This document shows, piece by piece, positions 11,900 through 64,000 of a stretch of 64,000 bases of DNA; the stretch's first letter is position 1; every line of letters starts with the position of its first letter. The position numbers and the translations under genes were made by a program. The stretch is taken from NCBI GenBank assembly GCA_944548615.1, contig OX155962.1, forward strand, positions 2,879,298 to 2,943,297, read 5' to 3'. Below the pieces are notes generated by a model that was given only the letters and a program-made list of their open reading frames with translations, did no database searches and was not told the origin of the DNA. Source of the stretch: Micropterix aruncella (taxonomy: Eukaryota; Arthropoda; Insecta; Lepidoptera; Micropterigidae).

Positions 11900-12063
11900 C
11901 GCACCCTATGACACTCGGGATGATATAACGATTCTAACAATATCAGACACTTCTAAATCCGTTCGAGCGTTTAGAAGTTGTGGTGGAATAAAGAAACGGA
12001 AAACATACATAGATGAATCCTAAACACATAACACTCCTTTTATGATGGGCAGTGGTGTAAAAA
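11900..12063 (+). mobile_element. MITE family B, partial copy
   Basis: Matches the right halves of the copies at 27.8-28.15 kb and 55.19-55.56 kb: GATGATATAACGATT, TTTAGAAGTTGTGGTGGAAT, AAACGGAAAACATACATAG, and ending GGGCAGTGGTGTAAAAA. The left terminus is missing. Confidence 0.75.
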
Positions 12064-12600
12064 GAGCACACCATTGCCGATCCTAGTTACTTAAAATAGA
12101 CCCCCTATAAAATGTTTCTATTTAATCGATATTGATTTTATAATTGATTTGATTTAGCTATCCAGACTGATACATTTCTATCAAAATTCTGCCTAAATGT
12201 CTGAATATCACCGTGACTTTTATTCATTGTACATTATCAATGTCAACTACATGAGTAAACTAAGTGTCATATTGTGATTATCATTGTAATAACTCGGACA
12301 ATTTCCCTTGACTATAATATTTTAACCTTATTATGCTGTTTCAACTAAGATGCTTTTCTTAAAATATGGTTGTTTTTGCTATCATGTTTAATTATTTTAC
12401 CTAAAATATATATAGGTACTATTGTCAATTTCTCTAATTGCATAAAAATATAACAGGTTCAATATATAATAATAATAAAATAATATTTTATGAAGCTTGT
12501 CCGATTTAATTTATCGCTGTTTAGACTTTACTTTCATTGACGTATCTCAATGTAATACATGAGATACTCTGCAATCTGGAAGGCACTCTTTGGTATGGCC
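12064..12600. other. Unassigned AT-rich stretch
   Basis: No gene, repeat or structure that I can support. Confidence 0.3.
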
Positions 12601-12619
12601 TACAGTTCCCTTAAGAATC

Positions 12620-12790
12620 AACGATTATCGGCTATCAATGCTCGAGACGTCGCCAAAAATCATCAAGAATGGAAGCGAATGGTGAATGGAGTACGAGATC
12701 CAGCGGCACCGACAGCAGCGTATTGGCTGTGAGGGCGACCCCCTCCCCAATCGCCGGCTATGGAATAAATAATAATAATATAATAATACA
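12620..12790 (+). pseudogene. LINE 3' fragment with (AAT)n tail
   Basis: A short frame reads INARDVAKNHQEWKRMVNGV then RDPAAPTA, ending at a stop near 12,732, followed by a (TAA)n-like tail at 12,765-12,785. This is like the last residues of RTE/R4-type LINE polyproteins, where DR..W..MV or similar precedes the stop. Short and so uncertain. Confidence 0.4.
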
Positions 12791-13564
12791 GTTCCCTTAT
12801 CGATGTTGCTTTTATCTCTTCTATGCACTCAAAACGTTGACCCTTCAGTATCACTTTTATAAATCGGGGAACAAAAAATAATTACAAGGGGACATACCTG
12901 GAGAATATTGAGGCTGTGACATCAACTTAATGTTGTTCTTTGCCGCAGTGTGTACTTGCCGCACGCAGTGTATATTGGAGCGTTATCGACTTATCGTTGT
13001 GTAATATCCATGAGTTGTCTGGTCTTTTTTTCTTCTAATTTTGTGGCGCAAATTGCGCAAAACTTTCAAATAATACTCTTTATTAACTGTACCAGCTATA
13101 TATAGTAATTAGAAATCATAACGCGCAATGTTCTTCTCTGACGTCAAATAACATTAGCTCTACAATATATTTCCGTTGCTCCTTCTGGTACACGTTATTA
13201 AATTGTAATGTAGTTAGTTATATGGTTACTATCTGAGATAAAATAAATGATTATGACTATGATTATTGAATACAATGGCGCTCAACGTGGGTCCCTAATA
13301 ATTGACGCCCTGTCTTGCATAATTTGAGTTACGTCATATTAATAATTGATATCATCTCAATCGCGCATTCGAATCAATCAGAGCACTCCGCGAATGATTG
13401 ATCCTTGACATGCATTGCGGAATTACCCCTTATCACGGAATCTTAATTTCGCCTCTGTGTTGTAATATCCCTTTGGGAAATGCCCGAAAATTCGAGCTGA
13501 ACGCGAGCTTCGATTCTCCGGTGTCAGTAATCCACCATTCGCGTGCATTGCAGCAGTGTCGAAA
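12791..13564. other. Upstream region of the protease gene
   Basis: No TATA box at a convincing place and no coding sequence. GC-richer, less repetitive sequence at 13,400-13,560 fits a 5' untranslated region or promoter-proximal DNA. Confidence 0.3.
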
Positions 13565-55052
<41,488 letters not shown>

Positions 55053-55084
55053 TGCACCGTCCAGTTTAATATTTATTATTACTA

Positions 55085-55890
55085 GTGTTGTGCCGCATGG
55101 CGATTTGGCTGAATATCGAATACTGAATATTCGGCAAAAATCTGGCCTTTATTTATATTTTAACAAGTAAATGTATTTGAAAGAATAAAAAACACGACTG
55201 CCGTATCAGAAATTGGACTATTGTAAATATAATTATTTTTATTGCGGTTTTTTTATGAAATATTTGTGGTTTATGTATTTATCCATATAAATACATGTAT
55301 ATTTCCGGAATATACTCAATCAGACATTTTATTTGACTCTAAACACGATATATGTATGTTAATTTACTTACTTAATATTTGGACAGTTAAGGTATCATAT
55401 TTATGACACCTATAATGACAACGATTCAAACAATACCATACACTTTTAAATTGGCTTAAGCGTTTAGAAGTTATGGTGGAATAAAGAAACGGAAAACATA
55501 CATAGTTTAACCCTGAACACATTAAATTTCTTTTTCGTTGGGCAGTCGTGTAAAAACTACTCCTCTATCTGCGCTCCAAGTATTTAATAATTTACATTTT
55601 AATAACTAAGTAAGTACAATTTAATAAGTACAAAAAGATGGCAATTTGATCATTTTTGATGTTAGTGGCGCCAATATGTATAATATTGTATTGGTGTCAG
55701 TGCAAGCGGGCTCAAAATCTCACATTTGCTATATGTGATAAAGGTACAATTTTATAAAAACAAATCTTTAAATATTGGATTCGGATTATTTTATTTTACT
55801 AAAATATGTCTAAGGAATATTTAGTAGAAATTCAACTATTCAGTGTTCGGCCGAATAGTAATAAGTTGTTGAATATTCGGCGCAACACAA
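55085..55890. mobile_element. hAT-like nonautonomous element
   Basis: Left end GTGTTGTGCCG...GAATATTCGGC and right end, reversed, GTGTTGCGCCGAATATTC are inverted copies, an end type often seen in insect hAT elements. No transposase. It contains a complete family B MITE at 55,188-55,556. Lies about 30 bp after the protease stop codon, so it probably forms part of the 3' untranslated region or lies just outside it. Confidence 0.65.
55188..55556 (+). mobile_element. MITE family B, copy 3, nested
   Basis: Ends AACACGACTGCCG and (reversed right end) TTTTTACACGACTGCCC are inverted copies. Body as in 27,782-28,150. No protein. Confidence 0.8.
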
Positions 55891-56540
55891 ATTATTAAAA
55901 TATTTATCATTTTTAGACCATAAAGTTACATCACCATAGAGTATTATTTATGGATTTTTTACTATCATTCTCGTTTGGTTATTAATTTTAGGAAATAAAA
56001 AACACTTTTAAAATTGTAATATTTATTTATTTTGTCATAAGTTATATTCTAAGTAGTAATCAACGTCACTACATTATAAGTTGTGTTGTATCACAAAATC
56101 GTATCACGTACCTATGTATCACAAAATCGGAAATGATAAAATTACAATTACGTAATAATAGAATCATCAAAATATTGAAAATTATTCAGAAAAGTCCCCA
56201 ACAAATGCTGGTATGCTGTTCAGAACGGCGCGACTGGTCTACTTCAGGTATTTTCATAGCATTATCCCTTCAAATATATTGTTATGGGGAAGTGCTGCTG
56301 ACGTGGAATTTATCTTTGCACTGCAAAATAGGGTTATTCGGTCAAGAGACGGACTAGATTCTAGATTGTAGGGATTCTAGAATCTAGGGATTCTAGATTT
56401 TAGGAATTCTAGGTGGGGAGGAGGAGGACAGAATGAAAGAAAATCGCTTATATATCGAAAACGGTGCGAGATATCGAAATTCTGTCAAAATGTTGCCTTC
56501 TTCGTTCCCCGTACCTACTGCTTAAACCAAGGATACATAT
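55891..56540. other. Downstream of the protease gene
   Basis: No gene. A GGGATTCTAGA-type minisatellite lies at 56,353-56,412. Confidence 0.4.
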
Positions 56541-56544
56541 CTAT

Positions 56545-57660
56545 CTACTAGTGCATAGGTCATTTTGAAAGTTTTTGAAGTTCGGAACTGGCCACTAACT
56601 TAAATATTAAAATAATGTGTCTGTATTGCGGCAGATTTATCTAGAAACATTTTCTCTGTCTGATTATTTAACTGTTCAGAAGACACCAAGCAAGACCACA
56701 AGTTATAGCTGGTTTGCAGAATTCAAACGCGGCCGTATCAGTCTCAGTCATGAATTTCGTGAAGGTCGCCCGTCGACCGCTGTCAACAACAGAAACATCG
56801 ATGCTGTGCGCCGTACGGTCGAAACAGTCAGTCTTGTGACCTAATGTGAGATTCGGCCATCCTTAATCGTGAGTTGAAAACAATCTATCCTACACAAATA
56901 TTTGGTTGTGAGAAAGCTGTGCTCGCGGTCGATCCCAAAAAATTTGACTGAGGCTTGAAAAACGTGACGCGTTTATTGGTGAATGGCCACGGAAACCAGA
57001 TTCAACGCAGTGGCTTCAAATTAGTGTGATACACAGTTACAGGCGACGAAACATGAATTTACAGCTAAGACCCCGAAACAAAGAGGCAATCGATCACCTG
57101 GAAGTTCAAAGCCTAGCCGAGCCCAACCAAAGTAACGCATGCGAAGTGTCACGAAGCGAATGATCGATTCTTTTTTTAGAAAAATAACTTTTTTGGAGAA
57201 TCATCTTAACCTGAATGCTGATTGGTACACGACCATTTGCTTGCCGGAACTTACTGACCAACTCCGTAAAAGCAACCGTAAACGCTGCATCATCTTGCAC
57301 CGTGACAATGCTAGTTCTCACACGGCCAGACAGACAAACGATTTTTTGAAGGCGAAAAACGTAATACTCAAGTGCCATCCTCCTTACAGTCCCTTACATC
57401 TTGGCAACTTGTGACTTCTTCTTGTTTCCAAAAATTAAGACCCGATTACGCGGTCATCGATTTTCATCACATTCATCGTCGATTTCATCACCAAAAGTGG
57501 CTGTCGACGAATATTAAAATCATTTTTCCCAAGTCACATTTATGCCACGGGGAGTGGCATATTAAAATTACACACGAGTACATATTAAAAAGTTTATTAC
57601 CGCTCACGAAGAATATTTTAAGAAAAAAAAGTGATTTTGTCCAATCGTTGTAGGTTTTTC
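56545..57660 (+). pseudogene. Decayed mariner-like element, copy 2
   Basis: Plus-strand fragments in several frames: SYSWFAEFKRGRISLSHEFR, EGRPSTAVNNRNIDAVRRTV (56,700-56,820), SVTKRMIDSFF, NADWYTTICLPELTDQLRKS, NRKRCIILHRDNASSHTARQ, then VILKCHPPYSPLHLGNL. These are mariner transposase blocks in order: helix-turn-helix part, second core motif HRDNASSHTA, third-motif region HPPYSP. The middle part is largely deleted, and several shifts are present. Confidence 0.85.
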
Positions 57661-57765
57661 TTATTTATTCCGGATACATTCTGCGTGGTCCTCGTATTAC
57701 TACTTTTGAGAAACATTTTTCTTGAAACAGCATATTTTTTGAGTGGTAAAAAAATGCAGTCATCC
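57661..57765. other. Short spacer
   Basis: Nothing recognised between the mariner end and the LINE tail. Confidence 0.3.
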
Positions 57766-58915
57766 GAGTCAAATCAAATCAAATGAAATAATTTATTGTC
57801 CTTAAAACTAATACATAGTTGTATAGACAGTTGTATTACATTTGCATTTGGCCGTGATATGATTGAATTCTTCATTAATCGTCAAATTCTTCTATTAATA
57901 ATCAAAACAGAAAAGGTTACTCGTAAGAATAAAGAAGGTATTATTGTAGAATTAAATCGAGTTTAGTTTACCAGATAGAAACACAGAGTAATTAATTCTT
58001 TAAAATACCGATAAAAATAAGTTTTTTAGTATAAAATTAATAAATGTAATGTCAAAAATAACAAAAAAAAATGTGACCATTGTCAAAGAGTAAAATAAAA
58101 TGTCTTTGTAATTATATTGCAAATAAAAATATTCAAGGTATAATTAATATGTGCCTACTTAATAATAGAAATAGTCAATACATTTTAGTCAAATTGAAAA
58201 TCGATTAAAAACCTATTACAGAAAGAGATATAGTCGAGATGCATACAGTTTTTAGAGATCGTTAATGTCGTTCTATTCTCTTTCAATGAGATTTTATTTG
58301 AGTTTATTTTTAAATTGGAGCATTTTTCCTTCGCGGCATATTTTTTTTAAACTAGAGGGTAGCTTATTGTAGCATATAATTTCGACGTAGTTCGAAAATT
58401 CGACGTAATTTCCCTTTTAAAAAGTTCTAGATTTGGACGAGGAAGAATCAGATTATTTCTCCCCCTGGTAAAGGGTTTATGGGTATCAGAATGTATCGGC
58501 AGCTGAGCTAGGTTTTTTTATGATCAATTTAACGCATTCTAAAACGTATAGAGATAGAAGGGTGAGGATTTTAATCCTTCTGAAATGACCACGGCATGAT
58601 TCTACATAACCCAGATTACTTAAAATTCGAATGGCCCGTTTTAGCAATGAAAAAATATGTTGCCTTAGATCGATGGTGCATTGCGCCCAGAAGAGAATAC
58701 CGTAACGGAGAAAAGACTAAAAATAAGTGAAATAAATCGTTTTCGTGTCCTTAGAATTAATCAGTTTTCGTATTTGGCGCAGCAGAAAACAGGCACTAGA
58801 AAGTTTGTCTCTTAATTGTTCTCCGTGTGCATTCAATCTCAAGTGATTATCTAAAACTAAACCAAGAAATTTGTGAGAACTGACATCGGCTATGTTGTTA
58901 CATTGCATGCTCCTT
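57766..58915 (-). pseudogene. LINE 3' copy related to the one at 39.5-45.2 kb
   Basis: Minus strand from 58,910: VSSHKFLGLVLDNHLRLNAH, GEQLRDKLSSACFLLRQIRK, then LRYGILFWAQC- and FSLLKRAIRILSNL-like sequence with stops. Closely parallels HKFLGLVLDENLRWNAHGEE in the larger copy. Ends at 57,766-57,785 in a GATTTGATTTGACTC tail, like the larger copy. 5'-truncated. Confidence 0.85.
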
Positions 58916-59480
58916 CTTGCGACACTGGCGACGCGTCTTCTCGCCCGCCCCTACTACCCCACATCTGATATATTTTTTGTATATTTATTTGAGAAATTCG
59001 CAGCATAAAATGATATTAAAAAAAATATTCACATGGTAATTTGTAAATCGGATAATATTTTTTTGCATTTATATGATTATTGGATAGAGTTCTAGTTCTA
59101 TTCATTGAATAGTTGTAGAAAATATCAAAAAGATTTTAATACAACAGTTTTGCAGGGATTTTAAATCTCTAACAATGCTTAATTTAAAGTTGAAATTAAG
59201 TCCTAGGTAGAAATCGTGCGTGCGGTCTTTAAAAAAGGGACTGTTCAGCGTATACATTTCGATCGCGACGTTATCTCTATACTCGATTGCTGCAAATACT
59301 TGCGGCATTGCGTCACTTTTATATTATTCAGTGGGTCAAGTCACTGATCTCCAGACCGTTCGTTTTCAAAGCAGTCTGCACAACCACCCATTAATGTTTA
59401 CGGCTAGAGCAAAAGTTATTCATAATAGATAAGAGAAAATGCAAGGTATACTTTTCGAATGGCAGATATAAAAATATGAT
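58916..59480. other. Unassigned stretch
   Basis: No gene or repeat recognised. Confidence 0.3.
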
Positions 59481-59486
59481 CAGGTT

Positions 59487-59625
59487 AAGTGTTTGTTTGT
59501 TTGTTTGTTTGTTTATACTCTTTATTGTGAAAATGTCACAATGGGCTGGTTTATTGTCATATGACAATCTCTCACAACCAACCCTACTATGACGTGTTAT
59601 ATGTATGTGTGCGTGTAACATGTCT
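59487..59625 (-). mobile_element. Short LINE 3' end with (AAAC)n tail and hairpin
   Basis: Plus-strand view: (GTTT)n at 59,490-59,512, then TTTATTGTGAAAATGTCACA and the hairpin TATTGTCATATGACAATCT at 59,553. Same layout as the 3' end of the nested LINE at 46,471-46,550, so probably the same family; no coding part remains. Confidence 0.65.
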
Positions 59626-60002
59626 GTAAGTGAGTGTCTTGTTATTGCATTCGATCGACAGAATTGAAAATGCAATTCCGTTAATTTGATCCCAACGGAA
59701 AATGGTTACCCAGCCGGGAATCGAAGTGTAGCCCCTAATAATCAAAATTTCCTTTGCATATCGGGTATACTTATAAGTAAATTCACCACATCGAGTATTT
59801 ATAGTACGGTGAAATGTGTTTTTGAGCCGGTTCCAAATCAAACGAGGATAGCACCGGCATAGAAAATAAATTAGAAGTGATTTCTGTTTGATAAGAAAAT
59901 GTAACTTGATTCCGTCCGTACAATGCATCTTTGTATCGAATTTCAAGTCTCTTACCACAATATTTCGAGATTGAAGTATGACTAGCGCGCTTCCTGGTGG
60001 AA

Positions 60003-60110
60003 CGATTTCAACCAAAATCTTTTCAATTCTTGCCTTGAACAAATGATGACTGCATGCCAAAGTTCAGCTCAATCGGATTAAGCGTTTGGGCGCTATAGTA
60101 GGGGAATACA
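60003..60110 (-). repeat. Dispersed repeat D, copy 2
   Basis: Reverse of 32,590-32,710: TTTCAACCAAAATCTTTTCA, ATGCCAAAGTTCAGCTCAAT, CGGATTAAGCGTTTGGGCGC, TATAGTAGGGGAATACACAG, then CAGACA-rich sequence. Confidence 0.85.
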
Positions 60111-60185
60111 CAGAGACCTACAGATACACAGACATACAGACAGAGACACAGACATACTTCCATCTGAAAACAGTTTTAACCTTCT

Positions 60186-60205
60186 CAGTGGGGGGGGGGG
60201 GGGGG
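60186..60205. repeat. Poly-G run
   Basis: About 18 G in a row, followed by GAAGGGGG. Confidence 0.95.
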
Positions 60206-60289
60206 GAAGGGGGTCAAAATGAAGTTTTGGTCTTTATCTCGAAAAAAAAAATTCACGTTCACAACACTTTTCCTTCTTGTCGGTTGTTG

Positions 60290-61220
60290 TCCCGGGAAAG
60301 TAAAAACGGTGTACATACCCATGAGCATCATCTACAATCTTTCAGCTCTTGCCATGACCAAATTAAGCCTGCATGCCAAATTTCAGCTCAATCGGATGAA
60401 GCGTTTGGGCGTTATCATCATCATCATCATTATCATCATTTATTCATTCCATAAAAGCATTTCACAATACTGAGGAACATGTCAAATTTTACAATCATAA
60501 TTTACCGGATGATAAAACCGCTTTGATTAATTAAAAGGAAAATAATAATAATTGTAATCAGAGGTGATTACTTAAAAATAGTCAAATTTACAAAATAATC
60601 AATAATCAAACAATAAATAATAATCAATACAATAAAAAGAAAAATTCTGAAACATGCGTAGGTAATTAAAAACAATGTCAATAAAATCTAAAACTTAGTG
60701 CGAAAGTATAGTCATAATAAGGTTATTTATAATCAAGCAATTGTGGACGCAATATCATAAAAGTCGTCCAGTTTGTAAAGGGCATTTTGACTAACTGATT
60801 TTTCAAGCAGATTTTATATGCTGCCACCTCAAGTCTTCCCGTCGATGACGGCAAAGCATTGAACAATTTAAAACTAATATATAAAAATGTTTTTTGATAT
60901 TTAGTCAAGCGTACTTTGGGCAATACTACATTGTTTTTATGTCGCGCATTATGGTTATGTCGAGTGGAGTGAAGCTCGCAATTTAAAAGATTCTCTTTGG
61001 CGTATAAAAGGCACTGATATATGTACATGGACGACATGGTTTACGACAATAAAAAAGGGGCGCAATGTGTTTCTCTGCTTACACCAAAAATTGTCCTAAC
61101 GGCTTGCTTTTGTAGCACAAAAACGCGATGGATATCGGTTGCATTACCCCATAGTAGTATCGCATAAGGCATCGAGAAGGAATACACACATACACACAGA
61201 AACACATACGCAGAAGTGCG
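60290..61220 (-). repeat. Dispersed repeat D, copy 3, split by a LINE
   Basis: Left piece 60,290-60,414 (ATGCCAAATTTCAGCTCAAT, CGGATGAAGCGTTTGGGCGT) and right piece from 61,169 (AGAAGGAATACACACATACA, then ACACAGAAACACATACGCAG) together match copies 1 and 2, in which these parts are contiguous. The gap is filled by the LINE at 60,412-61,168. Confidence 0.8.
60412..61168 (-). mobile_element. LINE 3' fragment inserted in repeat D
   Basis: Minus strand from 61,165: MPYAILLWGNATDIHRVFVL, QKQAVRTIFGVSRETHCAPF, then (next frame) NCELHSTRHNHNARHKNN, TKYQKTFLYISFKLFNALPS, and a 3' part ending in (ATC)n/(ATG)n repeats at 60,412-60,436. 5'-truncated in the RT C-terminal part; one stop/shift near 61,040. 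Similar to the LINE at 28.97-30.28 kb (LLWANATDIKKVFILQKRAV). Confidence 0.85.
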
Positions 61221-61870
61221 TTCACAATACTTTCCTTTGACAGGAAAGTAATAGATCGTCAAACACCTATATATAAAAAAACAGGCGATGTGAACGTGAG
61301 AACAATCGATTTAGAGATTTTGTGAATTCTTACGTTTTGATGTCCTAGGAATCTAAAATTGGTTGTAAAAAATGTGTACTTTGCGGTAATGTGGTAATTC
61401 CTACAGACGAAACTACTGGCACGATGTTTTCAGGTGTCTCTTTTGGTTTGTTTATCAAATTTTAGCTACGAAATTAAGGGTAGCTATCTACCATACAAAT
61501 CAAAATAATAATATTGTTATGCTAAAGATTATTCTCAAAATATTGTTTACATACATTTACATTTATTTACATATACATATACATTCAATTTCATGAGCAC
61601 AACAGAAAATGAAATGACAATTTAGACAATGCCGTCGTATACTTTTAAAGTTATATACACATGATACATCTGTCTGAGCCCAGGTTACATAGCACATACA
61701 TTAAACGCAAATGATAATCTTTCTATTATGCTAAGCAAAGAGCAGCCGAGCCCGCCTTGCTAGGCACCCCTGTGTTAAGGCGAGCTCACTTCGGGAGTCA
61801 CACTAGAGTGCCACGGTTGTTACTATTACTGTCATTCTAGCATATTTGTGGCGGGTTAAAAACTAGACTA
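61221..61870. other. Unassigned stretch
   Basis: No gene. Contains TTTACATATACATATACATT at about 61,565. Confidence 0.3.
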
Positions 61871-61874
61871 ACTT

Positions 61875-62435
61875 GATAAATATACATACCTTAGTACCTG
61901 GCTTACACACAAGTGGGACAATAAAGTGGAAATTAAGACTTGCACCGAAATTGCATGCAGCACGTTTGGGAAAATGGAAAAGGCAATCGAATCATGAAAA
62001 TCCCACTTCGAATACGTCTTCTCCAGTGCTACATCTGACCCATATTTCTATACGGATGTGAGGCCTGGACTGGTAAGGCAGATCTCAGAAGACGTATAAG
62101 AAGCATTTGAGATGTGGGCATCTTGGCCTCATAAAGTCTATCAATGTGGAAGTTCTACGGCGTATCGGCTAAAAATGCAAGCTATGGCAGGCTATCAAAC
62201 AGCGCAAAGCTGCATACCTGGGTCACGTGCTTAGGCACGACAGGTACGAACTCCTGCAACTCTTTATGGTGGGAAAAGTTGCAAGGAAGAGGAGATCTGG
62301 CCGTAGACGGAAATCTTGGTTGCGGAACGGAGAATGAACCGGGATTACGAGTGTCGCCGAATTGTTTTGCTTGGCGAAGGACAAACAGACGTATGCAGAG
62401 CTGACTGCCAACCTTCGCTAGTTGGAGAGGCACCC
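61875..62435 (+). pseudogene. RTE-like LINE C-terminal fragment
   Basis: Plus frame with stops: VEVLRRIG, QAIKQRKAAYLGHVLRHDRY, ELLQLFMVGKVARKRRSGRR, RKSWLRNGE, VAELFCLAKDKQTYAELTAN and LR-stop at 62,419. The order R(K)..YLGHV.R...Y..L......G.RR.GR....WL.. is the C-terminal region of RTE-type LINEs. Upstream, ILLYGCEAW-like sequence is broken (CEAWTG-stop). 5'-truncated. Confidence 0.8.
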
Positions 62436-64000
62436 TAAGAAAGAATTCTCAAGAAACGGCTTTACCGATATTGAATTTTTTTTGCGAAAGACTGTCTTTA
62501 AAGATACGAATAAAACGCCCCTAACAGTTGCTTTTCTTCAGCCTTATATAAGTCGTTTGTCCGAGTAGTGTCGGTCTGATTCAAATCTCAAGGACCAAAG
62601 TTGTAAAATAATATTTTATTATCTTGTGTTTATATATTGTAATATATTTTATGTATATAGTATTCTATGTGTATGTTTATATCCATATTTATATAAATAT
62701 CCAGTATTTATCCTATACCTAATATATAGTATAACTTATTTATTATTTTAAATGGATGAATAATTTTACTACGTATCTTTTCGAATTAATAACTACTTCA
62801 AATATTAGGCTTCTATTATGATTATTTATATTTATAGTTTGACAATCTAGTAGTTAATTCTTGACCACCTATGTATGTTCAGTAAAGAGTAGTAACGAAA
62901 CTTACTACCTAACCCAATTATTTTGACACATTCAAGAGCGGCGGTCTTTAGCCGTCAATTGGACACGACGAAAATGTAAATGTAAATGATTACAGATATA
63001 ATGCAATGTAATGTCCGCTCTAGCACAAGCGTAGCTTAGTGAAGCGACATGCGACATTTTTTAAATACACACCTCTGTTTAAATTATGCTATGGGTTATT
63101 TTCTGCAATGTATGTATAGTGTATTTTATATAGTGTATTTTATACTTAAGCTTTTATTGTGAATTTCCTAAAATAAAAATAAAATATAAAAAAATAACGA
63201 AACACGAAACTCGTTGCAAATTCAAGGCGTTTTTATTCAAAAGTGTAATTTATATTACAAATAAATAAAATGAGTAATACAATATTTTTATTCATAATAA
63301 TTACAAAAATCTAAAACTAGCACCAATGCAGACTGCACAATGAAAATTTTATATTTACAATTACAAAATCGACTATCTAAAGAACATGGCATAATTTGAC
63401 TGTTTAGTATATGTACTATTAAAACATTTTTATGATGCGAATAATGGCACTTATTTATACAATTTCTTGGTGCGATTATTAGGGTGGACGATTTTGAAAA
63501 AGTTGAGAATGGGATAATCATTTTAGCAATGCGCATCCTCGACTCTTTTAGGTCAAGAGCCAGCGACAAAAATGTGCAAGAGTTTTAGAAATGCCGATAC
63601 TTTCAGATTGGACGGTATTTTGGCCATCGAATGCGGGGGTAAAGTCAGCGGGCCAGATTCCGGAATTTCCGGTGATGGCGTACTAGGAAAGGTGTAATAT
63701 TTATTAGTGCCTCAAAAGTGTTGCTGAAAATTCATCAGTCGATGGATGCAATAAAGAGCTCGAAACATATGGTCAGACTGCTTCATAATCGAACGCGTGG
63801 CGTCAGTATCTCCATATCATTATGTTGCCCCATTACGACCATTTATATTGCGCGGCACAGTTGACCAATGCGTCATAGACCTATGCGTGACATGTATGGA
63901 GATTCTGACGTCTCGAGTTCTATATTGCATCCATTGTCTACTGTGAATTTTTAGATTTTCCAGCATTAGGGGGTATGACATTAGGGGGCGCGGTCGTTTG
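62436..64000. other. Unassigned right end of the window
   Basis: AT-rich at 62,600-63,500, more balanced after 63,500. Open frames have no recognised motif. Confidence 0.3.

Noticed and set aside
13556..13564. GTG at 13,556 as protease start
   Set aside because: A eukaryotic start at the in-frame ATG at 13,565 is much likelier.
59587..60060. 157-codon minus-strand open frame
   Set aside because: Overlaps repeat D and a LINE tail; no domain seen.

Overview
This window looks like a stretch of an AT-rich arthropod genome, very probably an insect. The base is genes with GT-AG introns, one clip-domain serine protease of the venom-protease (Bi-VSP-like) kind, and a dense mixture of insect-type transposable elements (Tc1, mariner, pogo, hAT, several LINE clades, a Penelope-like element, many short inverted-repeat elements). 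The order cannot be fixed from sequence alone. Short motifs and repeats remind me of Lepidoptera, but this is only an impression.

Only one ordinary host gene is visible. It is a plus-strand, eight-exon serine protease running from 13,565 to 55,052 (about 41.5 kb for 481 codons). All splice sites are GT-AG and all phases agree. The exons encode a short hydrophobic N-terminus, a Gly/Tyr-rich spacer, a six-cysteine clip domain, an activation site (Arg226/Val227) and a complete trypsin-like domain with His274, Asp324, Ser426 and a specificity Asp420. Everything else inside its introns is repeat-derived or unassigned.

Layout. 0-13 kb: an inverted-repeat element, an intact pogo-like DNA transposon with TA target duplication and perfect coding capacity (2,116-5,220), a 330-bp-arm foldback, a decayed second pogo fragment, a LINE tail and a MITE. 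13.5-22.4 kb: protease exons 1-3, with a decayed GGQNKN-type element protein, two perfect palindromes, an AT-rich desert and an LTR-like block between them. 22.9-25.7 kb: 5'-truncated LINE with nearly complete RT. 27-36 kb: exons 4-6 with a Tc1 element split by a LINE, a second foldback-family copy, a TIR element and a mariner. 36-48.5 kb (intron 6): tandem repeat, hAT-like MITE, 5S-rRNA-like pseudogene, a long CR1/jockey-like LINE (about 39.5-45.2 kb) and an I-type LINE (RNase H) split by another LINE. 48.6-55 kb: exons 7-8 around a young Penelope-like element with 831-bp inverted arms framed by long (TA)n tracts. 55-64 kb: hAT-like element with a nested MITE, a decayed mariner and LINE 3' fragments.

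The elements do not form a pathway; their relation is one of nesting and decay. The most notable single object is the Penelope-like element at 49.05-53.75 kb, whose arms look identical by eye and so suggest recent insertion into the last long intron of the protease gene.
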